Below are positions 1-8,479 of a DNA stretch of 64,000 nt, one piece after another (the first letter of the stretch is position 1; each line of letters begins with the position of its first letter). Under the pieces are notes generated by a model. The model was not told the origin of the DNA and did not search any database. It saw nothing but the letters and a program-made list of their open reading frames with translations. The DNA is taken from contig NZ_FXWH01000001.1 of assembly GCF_900177775.1 (NCBI RefSeq), positions 62,001 to 126,000 of the forward strand, given 5' to 3'. The DNA comes from Pseudidiomarina planktonica (GTDB lineage Bacteria > Pseudomonadota > Gammaproteobacteria > Enterobacterales > Alteromonadaceae). The position numbers and the translations under genes were made by a program.

Positions 1-1423
1 TCGCTTGATAAAGCGCTTTGTCGGCGCGGTCAAAACAGCTTTCTATAGGTTCACCAGGCTGCACCTGCGCAATGCCGAAACTGCAAGTCAGCTGCGGCTG
101 ATACGAGAACTTGTACTCTTGGAGTGCATTGTTGATGCGTTCACATAGCTTGCGCGCATCAGCAGCGTTAGAGTGGGCACAAACTATCACAAACTCTTCA
201 CCACCCCAACGCGCCAAAATATCAGATTCGCGAGTTTGCTCTTGTAGCAACTGCGCAAATTCAATCAAAACTTTGTCGCCGGCGCTATGCCCGAAGGTGT
301 CGTTAATACGCTTAAAGAAATCTATGTCGATGATGATTAAGCTAGTGTCGCTGTCGTGCGCATGCTCGCGCTGATCGCTATTATGGCGCACCATCATTTG
401 TTGCAGAAACGAACGGTTGTGCAAAGTGGTTAGCGGGTCATGCTGAGATAAAAATTCAAGCTTGTCGACCGTTTGCTCAAGCTTTTCACGGAGCTGTTCC
501 AGCTGGCTGTTGCTGGCGCTAAGCTTGCGGTTGTACCGATAACTCATGCACGACCACCAGGTAAGCAGCAAAATAACGGCAAGGGCGGCGAAGCCAAGTT
601 GCCAAATCAACTCATGGTTGGTGTCGTCAATCACTGAAATATTATTCCAGCGCTGAAATATTTGCAGGTGTTGCTCTTCATCTATTTGCGCCAAGGCCGC
701 GTTGATAGTCGGTAGCAGGTGTTCACTGCCTGTACTAACCGCCATGCGTAGCTCGTCTTCCGGGCGCATCCAGCCGGAAATCTTGAGGTTATTCAGCTTC
801 TGCCTCTGAATGTAAGCATTCACCGAATAAAGCGAGCCAATAAATAAGTCAGCATCGCCTTCGGCAACCGCAATAAGGCCTTCATGCTCATTTCGTACCG
901 GCAGTACATTGGTATTTGGGTGGTACTCGCGCACGTATTCCATTAACCGGTATTCGGTAGGAATAGCCACGATACGTTGGCCTATGTTTTCGAAGCCTTG
1001 CAAGAATGGCTGTTCGCGCTGCGACACCAACACATTGGGAGAACGGAAATAGACATTGCTGAAAGTAAGATACTTCTCGCGTTTGTCAGTTTTGTTCAGC
1101 ATCGGCGTAAACTGACACCGGCGCTCTTCCAGAAACCGCAACGATTGTTGCCAGGATCTGGTGGGAATAAGTTTGAAGGTGAGGCCGCTTTGGGCGCTTA
1201 TTAACGCCATGTAATCTGCCGACAAGCCAGTGTGCTTGCCGTCCCGAATAGCTTCATAGGGCATCCAGTTAGGATCGACACAATAGCTGATGGGTTCGGA
1301 ATTACTGCGTTGCAGGTTGTCTTGTTGGGCGTGCGCTGTGGTTATGCCGCCCAAAAGCAAATAGCTGGCACTAATCAGCATGGCCGTAACGCGACGCAAT
1401 AGGCTTGATGTGAAGGCAGTCAT
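1..1423 (-). CDS. Diguanylate cyclase with periplasmic solute-binding sensor domain (3' end beyond window)
   Basis: Predicted inner-membrane enzyme making cyclic di-GMP from two GTP in response to a periplasmic ligand. Reading from the ATG at 1423 there is a signal peptide (about residues 1-32), then a bacterial extracellular solute-binding (SBP_bac_3-like) domain opening with SYCVDPNWMPYE. A membrane helix follows at about residues 270-291, then a GGDEF domain with GGEEF near residues 404-408. An RESD inhibitory I-site sits five residues before GGEEF, so product inhibition is expected. The reading frame is open to base 1, ending in DKALYQA, so only the last part of the GGDEF domain is missing. 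It is divergent from the DUF4199 gene. The domain calls are solid; the ligand is unknown. Confidence 0.9.
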   Translation of the reverse strand, partial: MTAFTSSLLRRVTAMLISASYLLLGGITTAHAQQDNLQRSNSEPISYCVDPNWMPYEAIRDGKHTGLSADYMALISAQSGLTFKLIPTRSWQQSLRFLEERRCQFTPMLNKTDKREKYLTFSNVYFRSPNVLVSQREQPFLQGFENIGQRIVAIPTEYRLMEYVREYHPNTNVLPVRNEHEGLIAVAEGDADLFIGSLYSVNAYIQRQKLNNLKISGWMRPEDELRMAVSTGSEHLLPTINAALAQIDEEQHLQIFQRWNNISVIDDTNHELIWQLGFAALAVILLLTWWSCMSYRYNRKLSASNSQLEQLREKLEQTVDKLEFLSQHDPLTTLHNRSFLQQMMVRHNSDQREHAHDSDTSLIIIDIDFFKRINDTFGHSAGDKVLIEFAQLLQEQTRESDILARWGGEEFVIVCAHSNAADARKLCERINNALQEYKFSYQPQLTCSFGIAQVQPGEPIESCFDRADKALYQA

Positions 1424-1512
1424 AACTGGCTCGCTTACACTTGTATGCAATCAGAATAGGGGAGTAAATGCCGAATGGAAAGAAATTTATCAGCAAAATC
1501 AGAGCACTTGTA

Positions 1513-1540
1513 TTGCCTGTTGGAGGTTCGTTGCTACACT
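1513..1540 (+). promoter_or_regulatory. Possible sigma-70 promoter for the DUF4199 gene
   Basis: TTGCCT at 1513-1518 and TACACT at 1535-1540 are separated by 16 bases. Each hexamer matches four of six consensus positions. The site lies 59 bases before the DUF4199 start. It is weak and called by eye only. Confidence 0.3.
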
Positions 1541-1598
1541 CTCTGAATAAGACAGGCGGTTATTTTAAGCATTGCCTGAATGCACGTGGAGAAAAACA

Positions 1599-2099
1599 AT
1601 GAAAAATCACGCATTTGAAATTCGCTGGGGCATCATTTTTACCGTAGCAACTTTATTGTGGATGTTGCTGGAGCGCTTAGTTGGCCTGCACACCATTTAT
1701 ATTGATGAACACCTGATTTACACCAACTTCTTCGCCATTGTGGCTGTTGCCATTTATGTATTTGCGTTGCGAGCTAAGCGTGATCATCAGCTAAGCGGCA
1801 TTATGAATTTTAAAGAGGGGTTTGTTTGTGGTGTGAAGATTACTGTTGTGGTTGCGATTTTGTCGCCGCTTGCGCAGTGGATTACGCACAACGTTATTAC
1901 GCCGGATTACTTTGCCAATGCAGCGGCCTTAGCCGTACAAACAGAGAATATGACGCAGGCCCAGGCCGAAAACTACTTCTCGCTTTCCAGCTATTACATG
2001 CAGGCGTTTATTGGCGCCATAATTATGGGTGTGATTACCTCTGCCATTGTGGCCTTTTTCGTGAAGAAGCCGCCGGTGGTGGAAGAAGATTCCGATTAA
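1599..2099 (+). CDS. DUF4199 family membrane protein
   Basis: A 166-residue integral membrane protein of the DUF4199 family, whose function is not known. The sequence shows about four hydrophobic helices: near residues 9-25, 40-57, 75-95 and 130-155. The family-typical stretch MNFKEGFVCG lies between helices two and three. I chose the ATG at 1599 because GTGGAGA lies just upstream; an in-frame TTG at 1572 would add nine residues that look like leader. The C-terminus is short, acidic and probably cytoplasmic. The gene is followed by a 77-base gap containing an ECF-type promoter, so it is probably not co-transcribed with the sigma factor gene. It may be unrelated to the neighbouring module. Confidence 0.75.
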   Translation: MKNHAFEIRWGIIFTVATLLWMLLERLVGLHTIYIDEHLIYTNFFAIVAVAIYVFALRAKRDHQLSGIMNFKEGFVCGVKITVVVAILSPLAQWITHNVITPDYFANAAALAVQTENMTQAQAENYFSLSSYYMQAFIGAIIMGVITSAIVAFFVKKPPVVEEDSD

Positions 2100-2114
2100 A
2101 AAATGCTATAAATT

Positions 2115-2141
2115 TGCATCCGAACGAGCAGTTTGTTCGAA
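2115..2141 (+). promoter_or_regulatory. ECF-type promoter upstream of the sigma factor gene
   Basis: TGCATC at 2115-2120 and CGAA at 2138-2141 are spaced by 17 bases, 35 bases before the sigma factor start. The same elements with the same spacing (TGCATC-N17-CGTA) occur before the DUF4331 gene at 3394-3420. This suggests a common promoter read by the ECF factor encoded between them, and therefore autoregulation. The matching motifs are seen; recognition by this sigma factor is inferred. Confidence 0.5.
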
Positions 2142-2176
2142 CCTTGCTATACCGACAACCCGAAGGAACACTAACT

Positions 2177-2716
2177 ATGACAACCCCAAAGGGCCTCGAG
2201 CGTGATTTGCACTATATCGCGCTTGGCGATACCGCTGCGTTTCGTCGCTTATATGAAGCAACTTCAGCGAAACTATATTCTGTTAGCCTGACCATTGTTC
2301 GACGCACTGATTGGGCTGAGGAAACTTTGCAAGATGCCTTTATTAAAGTTTGGCATTCTGCAGGTGACTACTCCGTCACTAAGGGCTCAGTAATGAGTTG
2401 GCTAATCAGTATTGTGCGGTATCGGTCGATTGATTTGCTGCGCAAACGAGCCAACCAAGAATTGTCATCCACTGATTTTGATGATCTTCCCGCACCTGAG
2501 GTACTGGACGCCTCATTAGACAAACTTACCCAGTCCAGGCAACTGCAGGTTTGTATGGACGAACTTCAGCCAACCACCCGACAATGCATTCAATTGGCGT
2601 TTGTGTTCGGCTTAAGTCATCAGGAAGTAAGTGAGCATTTAAGTGAAGCCCTGGGTTCAGTGAAAAGCTGGATTCGCCGTGGACTAGACAGCTTAAAGAG
2701 GTGCTTACAACGATGA
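2177..2716 (+). CDS. ECF-family RNA polymerase sigma factor
   Basis: A 179-residue group 4 (extracytoplasmic function) sigma factor that should redirect RNA polymerase to a small regulon. Region 2 spans about residues 22-95, with the helix around WAEETLQDAFIKVW and the DNA-melting/-10 part around SWLISIVRYRSIDLLRKR. Region 4 lies at about residues 120-178, with a helix-turn-helix around GLSHQEVSEHL and LGSVKSWIRRGL. There is no region 1.1 or 3, as expected for ECF factors. The ATG at 2177 follows GAAGGA; the frame is open much further upstream but that part does not resemble sigma factors. Its stop overlaps the anti-sigma start (ATGA). A promoter motif shared with the DUF4331 gene suggests autoregulation. 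The closest recognised type is the SigK/RskA-associated group. Confidence 0.88.
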   Translation: MTTPKGLERDLHYIALGDTAAFRRLYEATSAKLYSVSLTIVRRTDWAEETLQDAFIKVWHSAGDYSVTKGSVMSWLISIVRYRSIDLLRKRANQELSSTDFDDLPAPEVLDASLDKLTQSRQLQVCMDELQPTTRQCIQLAFVFGLSHQEVSEHLSEALGSVKSWIRRGLDSLKRCLQR

Positions 2717-3387
2717 ATTACCAATCAACGGAACTACAACACCAACTTGCTGCACGTTATGTGGTGGGAAGTATGAGAGGTTCGGCCCGAAAACGTTTTC
2801 AGCGTCTGTTAATGGATTTTCCGAAGCTGCGCGAAGAAGTGGCGTTTTGGGAAGAGCATTTATACGAGCTGACCGATGTGATTGCTCCGCAACAGCCTAA
2901 CGACAGGGTTTGGCAGCGCATTGAAGAACGTCTTGGTTTTGTGCGGACCAAACAAAAATTGGCGAAGTGGCCCTGGCTGATTGGCGCTTTTGCCAGTTTA
3001 TTGTTGCTGGTGAATGTGGTGTTACTCACCTCAACGGACAGCGTTGTGCCCACGCCAATTGATCGGGTAGCGGTGATTCAAAATGCCGAAGCACGTACCT
3101 TATGGCTTATTGAGCAACGCGAGCAAACCTTCGAAGTGGCCGCAATTGGCGCTATTGAGCAAGTGCCTGATCAGGACTATCAGTTATGGATGTTACCCGC
3201 TGATGGGACGGCACCAATATCGCTCGGATTATTGCCAAAACAAGGGGAAGTCAGCTTGCCGATTAGTTCGCGCATTAACTTAACCGAAGTTGCGGCACTT
3301 GCGGTAAGCCGGGAGCCATTGGGCGGATCGCCAGAGTCGATACCGACTGGGCCAGTTCTCTATACAACTGATTTGATTATTTTGTAA
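2713..3387 (+). CDS. RskA-like membrane anti-sigma factor
   Basis: A 224-residue single-pass membrane protein expected to hold the preceding sigma factor inactive until an envelope signal arrives. The N-terminal cytoplasmic part (residues 1-80) has the anti-sigma fold signature: LAARYVVGSMRG, then FWEEHLYEL. One membrane helix lies at about residues 86-106. The C-terminal periplasmic part has the RskA-type pattern AIEQVPDQDYQLWMLPADG. Translation is coupled to the sigma gene by an ATGA overlap, which also fixes the start at 2713. No zinc-binding HxxxCxxC motif is visible, so this is not a ZAS-type factor. Release would presumably be by regulated proteolysis, as known for RskA. The signal is unknown. 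Confidence 0.85.
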   Translation: MNYQSTELQHQLAARYVVGSMRGSARKRFQRLLMDFPKLREEVAFWEEHLYELTDVIAPQQPNDRVWQRIEERLGFVRTKQKLAKWPWLIGAFASLLLLVNVVLLTSTDSVVPTPIDRVAVIQNAEARTLWLIEQREQTFEVAAIGAIEQVPDQDYQLWMLPADGTAPISLGLLPKQGEVSLPISSRINLTEVAALAVSREPLGGSPESIPTGPVLYTTDLIIL

Positions 3388-3393
3388 AAAAGT

Positions 3394-3420
3394 TGCATCT
3401 AGTGTGCCCTCGAGATCGTA
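3394..3420 (+). promoter_or_regulatory. ECF-type promoter upstream of the DUF4331 operon
   Basis: TGCATC at 3394-3399 and CGTA at 3417-3420 have a 17-base spacer, 68 bases before the DUF4331 start. This duplicates the arrangement at 2115-2141. A T precedes TGCATC and a T precedes CGWA in both copies. The likely reader is the ECF factor encoded at 2177-2716. Confidence 0.5.
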
Positions 3421-3488
3421 AGTTGTTTAGACCCGCTAAGAGTTGTCGGGTTTGAACGTTAACTATAAACGATCAAGAGGGCTTTTTA

Positions 3489-5066
3489 ATGAACAAAATT
3501 CTATTCTCTACAACAGCACTTGTTGCTGCTATGGCTTGTGCAAGCACAGCCTTTGCCTCCAGTCACCGTGAGGCGCCTAATGTTGCGCGCTTTCCAACGG
3601 TAGATTCAACCGACTTCTACGTATTTAATAGCTACGAATCTGGTCGGGAAGACTACGTCACTATTATCGCCAATTATATTCCATTGCAGGATAGTTACGG
3701 TGGACCTAACTATTTCGCAATGGATCCAGCGGCCGTTTACGCGCTGCATATAGATTCTGACGGCGATGCGGTAGAAGACATTACCTTTGAATTCCGTTTT
3801 GACAACGAACTACCAAATGGCGGCATTAAACTGCCAGTGGGTCCGGATGGTGTAGAAGTGAGCGTACCCCTGAAGCATGTGGGTGCTATTAGTGCAGGTA
3901 ACAATGGCTCTTTGAACTTCAGCGAAACCTATTCGATTGAGATGGTTTCCGGGCCACAATCTTCTGGTTCACGAACCGCGGTAACTGGCGCTGGTGGTGA
4001 ATCTGAGTTCGTTAAACCTTACGCTTATGTTGGTGAGAAAACCTTCGGTTCAACTGCTGACTACGAAGCCTATGCCCAGCAATACGAATACGACGTGTCG
4101 ATTCCAAACTGTAGTGCCATGGGTCGTGTATTTGTAGGGCAACGCAAAGACTCGTTCACGGTAAACCTGGGTGAAACCTTTGACTTGGTTAATTACGTGC
4201 CAGTTGAAGGCGACAGTGCACCTGGTGCTGGTGATGGCGGCGGTTTCCCCGGCGGTATTACCCAGTCGACAGCGAATGACGACTTAAACGACAAAAACGT
4301 AAATACCATAGCGCTGGAAGTTCCAAAATCTTGTCTAACCGGTAATGGTAACGGCGTTATTGGTGCCTGGACCACAGCCAGCTTGCCGCAAGCGCGCATT
4401 CTGAATCCGAATGCAACCTTAGCGAAGCCGGAAGTAAATGGCGGCGCTTTAGTGCAAGTTTCCCGCTTAGGTTCGCCGTTGGTTAATGAATTGGTTATTG
4501 GTATTGATGACAAAGACCGGTTCTCTTCGGCACATCCTTCGGACGATGGTCAGTTTGCAACTTACGTCACGAATCCAACCTTACCGATCATTTTGGACCT
4601 GCTGTTCAAAGATGCGGTTAATGCCACATTGGGAACGGATTTTGAAACTATCGCACCAACTAATTACCCACGGAATGACTTGGTAGCTGCTTTTCTAACC
4701 GGTTTTGCTGGCGTGAATCAGCAACAAACGGTTACACCGTCGGAAATGTTGCGATTGAATACTAACATTCCTGCCACAGCAGCTGATTTGCAATCTCCGT
4801 TCGGCGTTGCCGGCGATGATTTAGCGGGTTTCCCAAATGGTCGTCGTCCTGGTGATGATGTGGTTGATATTGCACTGCGCGTAGTTATGGGTGCCTTATG
4901 TCACGATATTCCCGTGAATGGCGAACCAACCAACCTGGGATTATGTTCTCCGGAAGACGCTAATGTTGGTACTGCACCTTTCACTGATGGTGCGCCATTG
5001 GACGCAAGCTTTGTAAATGACAGCTTTCCGTTCTTAGCTGCGCCTTTATCCGGTTCACCACAGTAA
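3489..5066 (+). CDS. Secreted DUF4331 family protein
   Basis: A 525-residue exported protein of the DUF4331 family, biochemical function unknown. A signal peptide (about residues 1-23, cleaved after AFA) is followed directly by the family hallmark SSHREAP. Next come DSTDFYVFNSYES and the acidic stretch HIDSDGDAVEDITFEFRF. The C-terminal half carries GFPNGRRPGDDVVDIALRVV, also typical of the family. One Gly/Pro-rich loop (around GAGDGGGFPGG) sits mid-protein. The ATG at 3489 follows AAGAGGG. It heads a tight operon with the lipoprotein, TPR and HupE-like genes, and has its own ECF-type promoter. All four products appear to be exported or envelope proteins, which suggests a joint periplasmic job. 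What that job is cannot be read from sequence. Confidence 0.88.
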   Translation: MNKILFSTTALVAAMACASTAFASSHREAPNVARFPTVDSTDFYVFNSYESGREDYVTIIANYIPLQDSYGGPNYFAMDPAAVYALHIDSDGDAVEDITFEFRFDNELPNGGIKLPVGPDGVEVSVPLKHVGAISAGNNGSLNFSETYSIEMVSGPQSSGSRTAVTGAGGESEFVKPYAYVGEKTFGSTADYEAYAQQYEYDVSIPNCSAMGRVFVGQRKDSFTVNLGETFDLVNYVPVEGDSAPGAGDGGGFPGGITQSTANDDLNDKNVNTIALEVPKSCLTGNGNGVIGAWTTASLPQARILNPNATLAKPEVNGGALVQVSRLGSPLVNELVIGIDDKDRFSSAHPSDDGQFATYVTNPTLPIILDLLFKDAVNATLGTDFETIAPTNYPRNDLVAAFLTGFAGVNQQQTVTPSEMLRLNTNIPATAADLQSPFGVAGDDLAGFPNGRRPGDDVVDIALRVVMGALCHDIPVNGEPTNLGLCSPEDANVGTAPFTDGAPLDASFVNDSFPFLAAPLSGSPQ

Positions 5067-5078
5067 GGAGTGCCAATT

Positions 5079-5597
5079 ATGTCTAGCTACATACAGAAGT
5101 TAGCTATCGTGCTTAGTGTCACCTTCGCGGTCAGTGCTTGTAATTGGTCAGGAGATAAAGAGCCAACCCCAAATACGGCTCCGGAAGCGTTATCTGATAG
5201 CGTTTCAACCTCGACCGATACGGTATTGATGGGGCAGTTAGCAGGATCTGATGGCGAAGGCGACGAGCTTGTATTTAGTCTTGCCGCTGAGCCGGTAAAT
5301 GGTTCTGTTACCGTTGCTGCCGATGGTGCTTACACTTACACGCCGAATGCGGAGTTTGTTGGCGACGACAGCTTCAGCTTCTCGGTGTCAGATGGTGAGT
5401 TAAGTGACGAAGGCACCATAAGCATTAATGTTGAGGTTCTGCAGGTGTCGTTTCGCGACTCTGTTCGTGACGCTTATTCACAGAGCGCGCAAGCAACACC
5501 ACTGGCAGTAAATGGTCGGAATTACGAGCAAGACGTGATGAATACGGCTGAGTTCGATGACCTGGTTGCGGCCGGGGAGGTTTCCGGCAATGACTAA
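5079..5597 (+). CDS. Lipoprotein with an Ig-like/cadherin-like domain
   Basis: A 172-residue predicted lipoprotein. A hydrophobic leader ends in the lipobox AVSAC, giving Cys21 as the acylated residue. After a short linker, one domain (about residues 38-122) has the pattern of VCBS/cadherin-like repeats: NTAPEALSD, then GSVTVAADGAYTYTPNAEF and GDDSFSFSVSDG. Such domains normally occur in large adhesins in tandem; here there is a single copy. The last 50 residues match nothing I recognise. The start ATG at 5079 has AAGGAG upstream at 5065-5070. The gene starts 12 bases after the DUF4331 stop and overlaps the next gene by 8 bases, so it should be translated in the same operon. A structural or binding role at the envelope is an inference. 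Confidence 0.75.
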   Translation: MSSYIQKLAIVLSVTFAVSACNWSGDKEPTPNTAPEALSDSVSTSTDTVLMGQLAGSDGEGDELVFSLAAEPVNGSVTVAADGAYTYTPNAEFVGDDSFSFSVSDGELSDEGTISINVEVLQVSFRDSVRDAYSQSAQATPLAVNGRNYEQDVMNTAEFDDLVAAGEVSGND

Positions 5598-6579
5598 AAA
5601 TGGACTCAGAGTTCTGGTCCTTTTAGTGTTCACCCCCTTGGGCTGCGGCGTTGCCGCAGCCCCTTTTTCTGAGGCCGAGCGCTATGCCGCTTATGTGACA
5701 GCGGGAAAGGATGAAACTCAACATGAATTACATGACCAGGCGGCTGAGTTATGGCAACAGGCTAAGCCTGAATTAGCTAGTTTACCAAGTAAGGAAAGAG
5801 CTCGTTGGTGGCTGGCGCATGCTGATTTACTTCAGTTTGAGCATCGTTTCGACGAGGCCTTGCAGGCCATAGATAAGGTGCTGAAAGAGCAAGAATTGCA
5901 AGAAAACGCCTACCTGATACAAGCACGAATTGCGTTAACACGCCATGACTTAGCAGCGGCAAACACTGCCTGTCAGCAATTAGTTGATCATGCCCCTATG
6001 GATGTTGTGGCCACCTGTATGCTGGAAGTGCAGGGGCGAGCAGGTGAGTTAGCAACAAGTTATCCAGCGTTACAACGGTTACATACGCGTAATCAGAATC
6101 CAGAGTCAGCGCTTACTAAATGGCGCAAACAAATTTTAGCCGAACAAGCGCAATTGCTGGAACGATACGATGAAGCTTTGCGGTGGCTTGGGTATCCGAA
6201 TTACCAGCAGCAAGCTGTGGTGGTGCAGAAGCAACTACTGGATGTGTTGCTGGCCATGGGTCGGGGAAATGAAGTATTAGAGTTAACGGGAAAGTGTCCT
6301 GCCGTGAGCAAATTGCCGGTAGACAGCCTGTTAGTTCGAATTGCGCACGCTGAAAGCCTTCAAAACAAACAACATTGCTGGCGACAGGTCGCGCAGGAAC
6401 GTATGCAGCTGCGCAAGTTGAGAGCTGATGAATTACACACCTCCGATTTAGCTTATTACTTTACCTACGTTCAACCTGATGCTGAGCAAGCAGTGCATTG
6501 GGCAAAACTAAATAGTGCGGTAGCGCGCGAACCTTTTGATCGGGCATTGCTAAAGGCAGCTCAGGAGATACAACCATGA
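5590..6579 (+). CDS. Exported TPR-like helical repeat protein
   Basis: A 329-residue protein with an N-terminal signal peptide (hydrophobic core LVLLVFTPLG, about residues 8-25). The rest is an all-helical, Ala/Leu/Gln-rich region resembling tetratricopeptide repeats. Repeat-like segments include WWLAHADLLQFEHRFDEALQ, then AYLIQARIALTRHDLAAANT. TPR proteins act as protein-binding scaffolds, so it may bind the DUF4331 protein or lipoprotein. The start at 5590 follows GGGAGG and overlaps the lipoprotein gene by 8 bases. Its stop overlaps the next start (ATGA). The repeat call is by pattern only and the exact number of repeats is not certain. Confidence 0.65.
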   Translation: MTKNGLRVLVLLVFTPLGCGVAAAPFSEAERYAAYVTAGKDETQHELHDQAAELWQQAKPELASLPSKERARWWLAHADLLQFEHRFDEALQAIDKVLKEQELQENAYLIQARIALTRHDLAAANTACQQLVDHAPMDVVATCMLEVQGRAGELATSYPALQRLHTRNQNPESALTKWRKQILAEQAQLLERYDEALRWLGYPNYQQQAVVVQKQLLDVLLAMGRGNEVLELTGKCPAVSKLPVDSLLVRIAHAESLQNKQHCWRQVAQERMQLRKLRADELHTSDLAYYFTYVQPDAEQAVHWAKLNSAVAREPFDRALLKAAQEIQP

Positions 6580-7079
6580 ACAAGTTTGTAGTCGCAACTC
6601 TATTGGTATTGGTGTTTTTAACCGAGCCTGCGCAGGCGCATCGATTTAGTACCAGCTTTTTGCAATTAGATAGCGGCCAGGATCATCCGCAGGAGTTTGA
6701 TTGGAGCTGGCGCATTGTTGAGCACGACTTAGCGGTTGTTGCGCCTTTTCTGGTGAATAATCAGAAGCAACTATTACCGCTTGCCGAGCTGGCAGCTCAA
6801 CAACAGAGCTTCGCAGATTTTGTCGCCACCAGGGTGAGCTTTAATGCCGAATGCTCGCTGGAAGTACTACCTGTTGTTCAGCTAACCCGTGAGGTTTACG
6901 CCGGGCAAGAGTTTGTGGTGATTCATGGCCACGGTGGCTGCCCGTTGGCGCTACTGAAAGAGGTTCAGGTGAATAAGGTGTTTGCTGAAATTAAGAACCA
7001 CAAAGTGATTATTGAAATTGGCGACAAAGAAAAACACGGCGTGTTAAGTCAGGCACAAACAACCTGGCAGGTTGAGTAA
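6576..7079 (+). CDS. Short periplasmic protein resembling the N-terminal domain of HupE/UreJ-type proteins
   Basis: A 167-residue protein with a signal peptide cleaved near AQA-H (residues 1-21). The mature part begins HRFSTSFLQLD and continues DWSWRIVEHDLAVVAPF. From memory this resembles the extracytoplasmic N-terminal domain of HupE/UreJ_2 family membrane proteins, which often accompany DUF4331 genes. Those proteins continue into a multi-helix membrane domain. Here the frame stops after the soluble domain and mnmE ends 12 bases further on, so the membrane part is absent. It may be a truncated remnant at the operon's end or a genuine stand-alone periplasmic protein. It has two cysteines that could pair (in NAECSLEV and GGCPLAL). 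ATGA coupling to the TPR gene fixes the start. The family link is moderate. Confidence 0.6.
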   Translation: MNKFVVATLLVLVFLTEPAQAHRFSTSFLQLDSGQDHPQEFDWSWRIVEHDLAVVAPFLVNNQKQLLPLAELAAQQQSFADFVATRVSFNAECSLEVLPVVQLTREVYAGQEFVVIHGHGGCPLALLKEVQVNKVFAEIKNHKVIIEIGDKEKHGVLSQAQTTWQVE

Positions 7080-7091
7080 GCTTAGTTGCGG

Positions 7092-8465
7092 TTATTTGCC
7101 GATACAGAAGGAGCCGAAGATTTTGCCCAACAGGTCGTCAGAGGTAAATTCGCCGGTGATTTCGTTCAGGTGTTGCTGGGTAATGCGCAGTTCTTCCGCT
7201 AAAAGTTCGCCAGCTAGGTTATATTCCAGGTGTTCCTGGCCCGTAAGCAGGTGCTGGCGGGCTTTTTCCAGTGCATCTAAGTGACGGCGGCGGGCCATGA
7301 AATGGCCTTCACCAGTGGCTTGATAGCCAACGCAATGCTTCAGGTGGTCGCGTAGCAGCTCAATACCATGACCGGTTTTGGCGGAAAGGTGAATCACGGG
7401 AATGCCTTGAATGTCGTCAATGGCGATAGGTTCGGCAGTTAGGTCCGACTTATTGCGAATAACAGTAACAGGTAGCGCTTCTGGCAGCTGCTCAAAGAAC
7501 TCCGGCCAAATGTCTTCCGGATGGGTGGCATTGGTTTCGCTGGCATCCACCATAAAGAGTACGCGGTCGGCCTGACGAATTTCGTCCCAGGCACGCTGTA
7601 TACCTATTTGTTCCACTTCGTCGGGGCTTTCCCGCAATCCTGCCGTATCAATAATATGCAGCGGCATGCCGTCAATTTGAATGTGCTCACGCAATACGTC
7701 GCGAGTGGTACCGGCAATAGCGGTAACAATAGCCGACTCACGTCCGGCCAAAGCGTTTAACAAGCTCGACTTGCCCGCGTTAGGACGGCCAGCAATAACT
7801 ACCTGCATACCTTCGCGCAATAAGCTGCCTTGTTTCGCCTGCACATGAATATCGTGCAATCGGTCAATTACCGCTTCTAAATCACCGGCAACTTTCCCGT
7901 CACTTAAAAAGTCGATTTCTTCGTCGGGAAAATCAATGGCCGCTTCAACATACATACGCAGTTGGATAACGGCATCTACGAGCTGATCAACTCGGTGCGA
8001 AAACTCACCTTTTAAGCTTTGTAGTGCAGCTTTGGCGGCTTGTTCTGAGGTAGTGTCGATTAAGTCGGCAATAGCCTCGGCCTGAGTCAGGTCAAGTTTG
8101 TCGTTTAAGAAAGCGCGTTCACTGAATTCACCCGGGCGAGCCGGACGAATACCAGGAATATCCAGCACCGAGCGTACAATCATATCTATGAGTACAGGGC
8201 CGCCATGGCCTTGCAGTTCAAGTACGTCTTCGCCGGTAAAGGAATTTGGACCCGGAAAATAAAGCGCGATGCCTTCGTCAAGCAGCGCGCCTTGTTGGTC
8301 TCTAAATGGCAGGTATTCGGCTTTGCGTGGTACCGGGCAGTGCCCGAGTAGCTGTTCGGCAACCTGCACGGCGGCAGGCCCGCTAACTCGAACAATACCA
8401 ACGCCACCCCGACCTGGCGGTGTCGCCTGTGCCACTATGGTGTCGTTGGTAAATTCAGTGTTCAT
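7092..8465 (-). CDS. mnmE: tRNA uridine-5-carboxymethylaminomethyl modification GTPase MnmE
   Basis: GTPase that works with MnmG to build the cmnm5 group on the wobble uridine of several tRNAs. The protein has 457 residues against 454 in E. coli. The N-terminal folate-binding domain starts [22 protein letters not shown] helical domain carries an inserted G domain, with P-loop [10 protein letters not shown]2/G3 AGTTRD and DTAGLRES, and NKSD as G4. It ends in the conserved FCIGK motif, whose cysteine is required for activity. It is the last gene of the leftward rpmH-rnpA-yidD-yidC-mnmE run, 14 bases after yidC. MnmG, the partner, is not in the window. The HupE-like gene converges on it with a 12-base gap and no terminator visible. 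Confidence 0.98.
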   Translation of the reverse strand: MNTEFTNDTIVAQATPPGRGGVGIVRVSGPAAVQVAEQLLGHCPVPRKAEYLPFRDQQGALLDEGIALYFPGPNSFTGEDVLELQGHGGPVLIDMIVRSVLDIPGIRPARPGEFSERAFLNDKLDLTQAEAIADLIDTTSEQAAKAALQSLKGEFSHRVDQLVDAVIQLRMYVEAAIDFPDEEIDFLSDGKVAGDLEAVIDRLHDIHVQAKQGSLLREGMQVVIAGRPNAGKSSLLNALAGRESAIVTAIAGTTRDVLREHIQIDGMPLHIIDTAGLRESPDEVEQIGIQRAWDEIRQADRVLFMVDASETNATHPEDIWPEFFEQLPEALPVTVIRNKSDLTAEPIAIDDIQGIPVIHLSAKTGHGIELLRDHLKHCVGYQATGEGHFMARRRHLDALEKARQHLLTGQEHLEYNLAGELLAEELRITQQHLNEITGEFTSDDLLGKIFGSFCIGK

Positions 8466-8479
8466 ATTCGGCCTTTTAG

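Noticed and set aside
1583-1590. CACGTG core near the DUF4199 start as a further parS site
   Set aside because: The flanks (GAATG and GAGAA) do not match the TGTTNC...GNAACA palindrome, so only the central six bases agree.
1826-2176. N-terminal extension of the sigma factor frame into the DUF4199 gene
   Set aside because: It is Cys-rich sequence read out of frame from the DUF4199 gene and bears no resemblance to sigma factors; the ATG at 2177 has a ribosome site.
2799-3053. Open frame of 84 codons antisense to the anti-sigma gene
   Set aside because: No family resemblance, no ribosome site, and the sense frame encodes a clear RskA-like protein.
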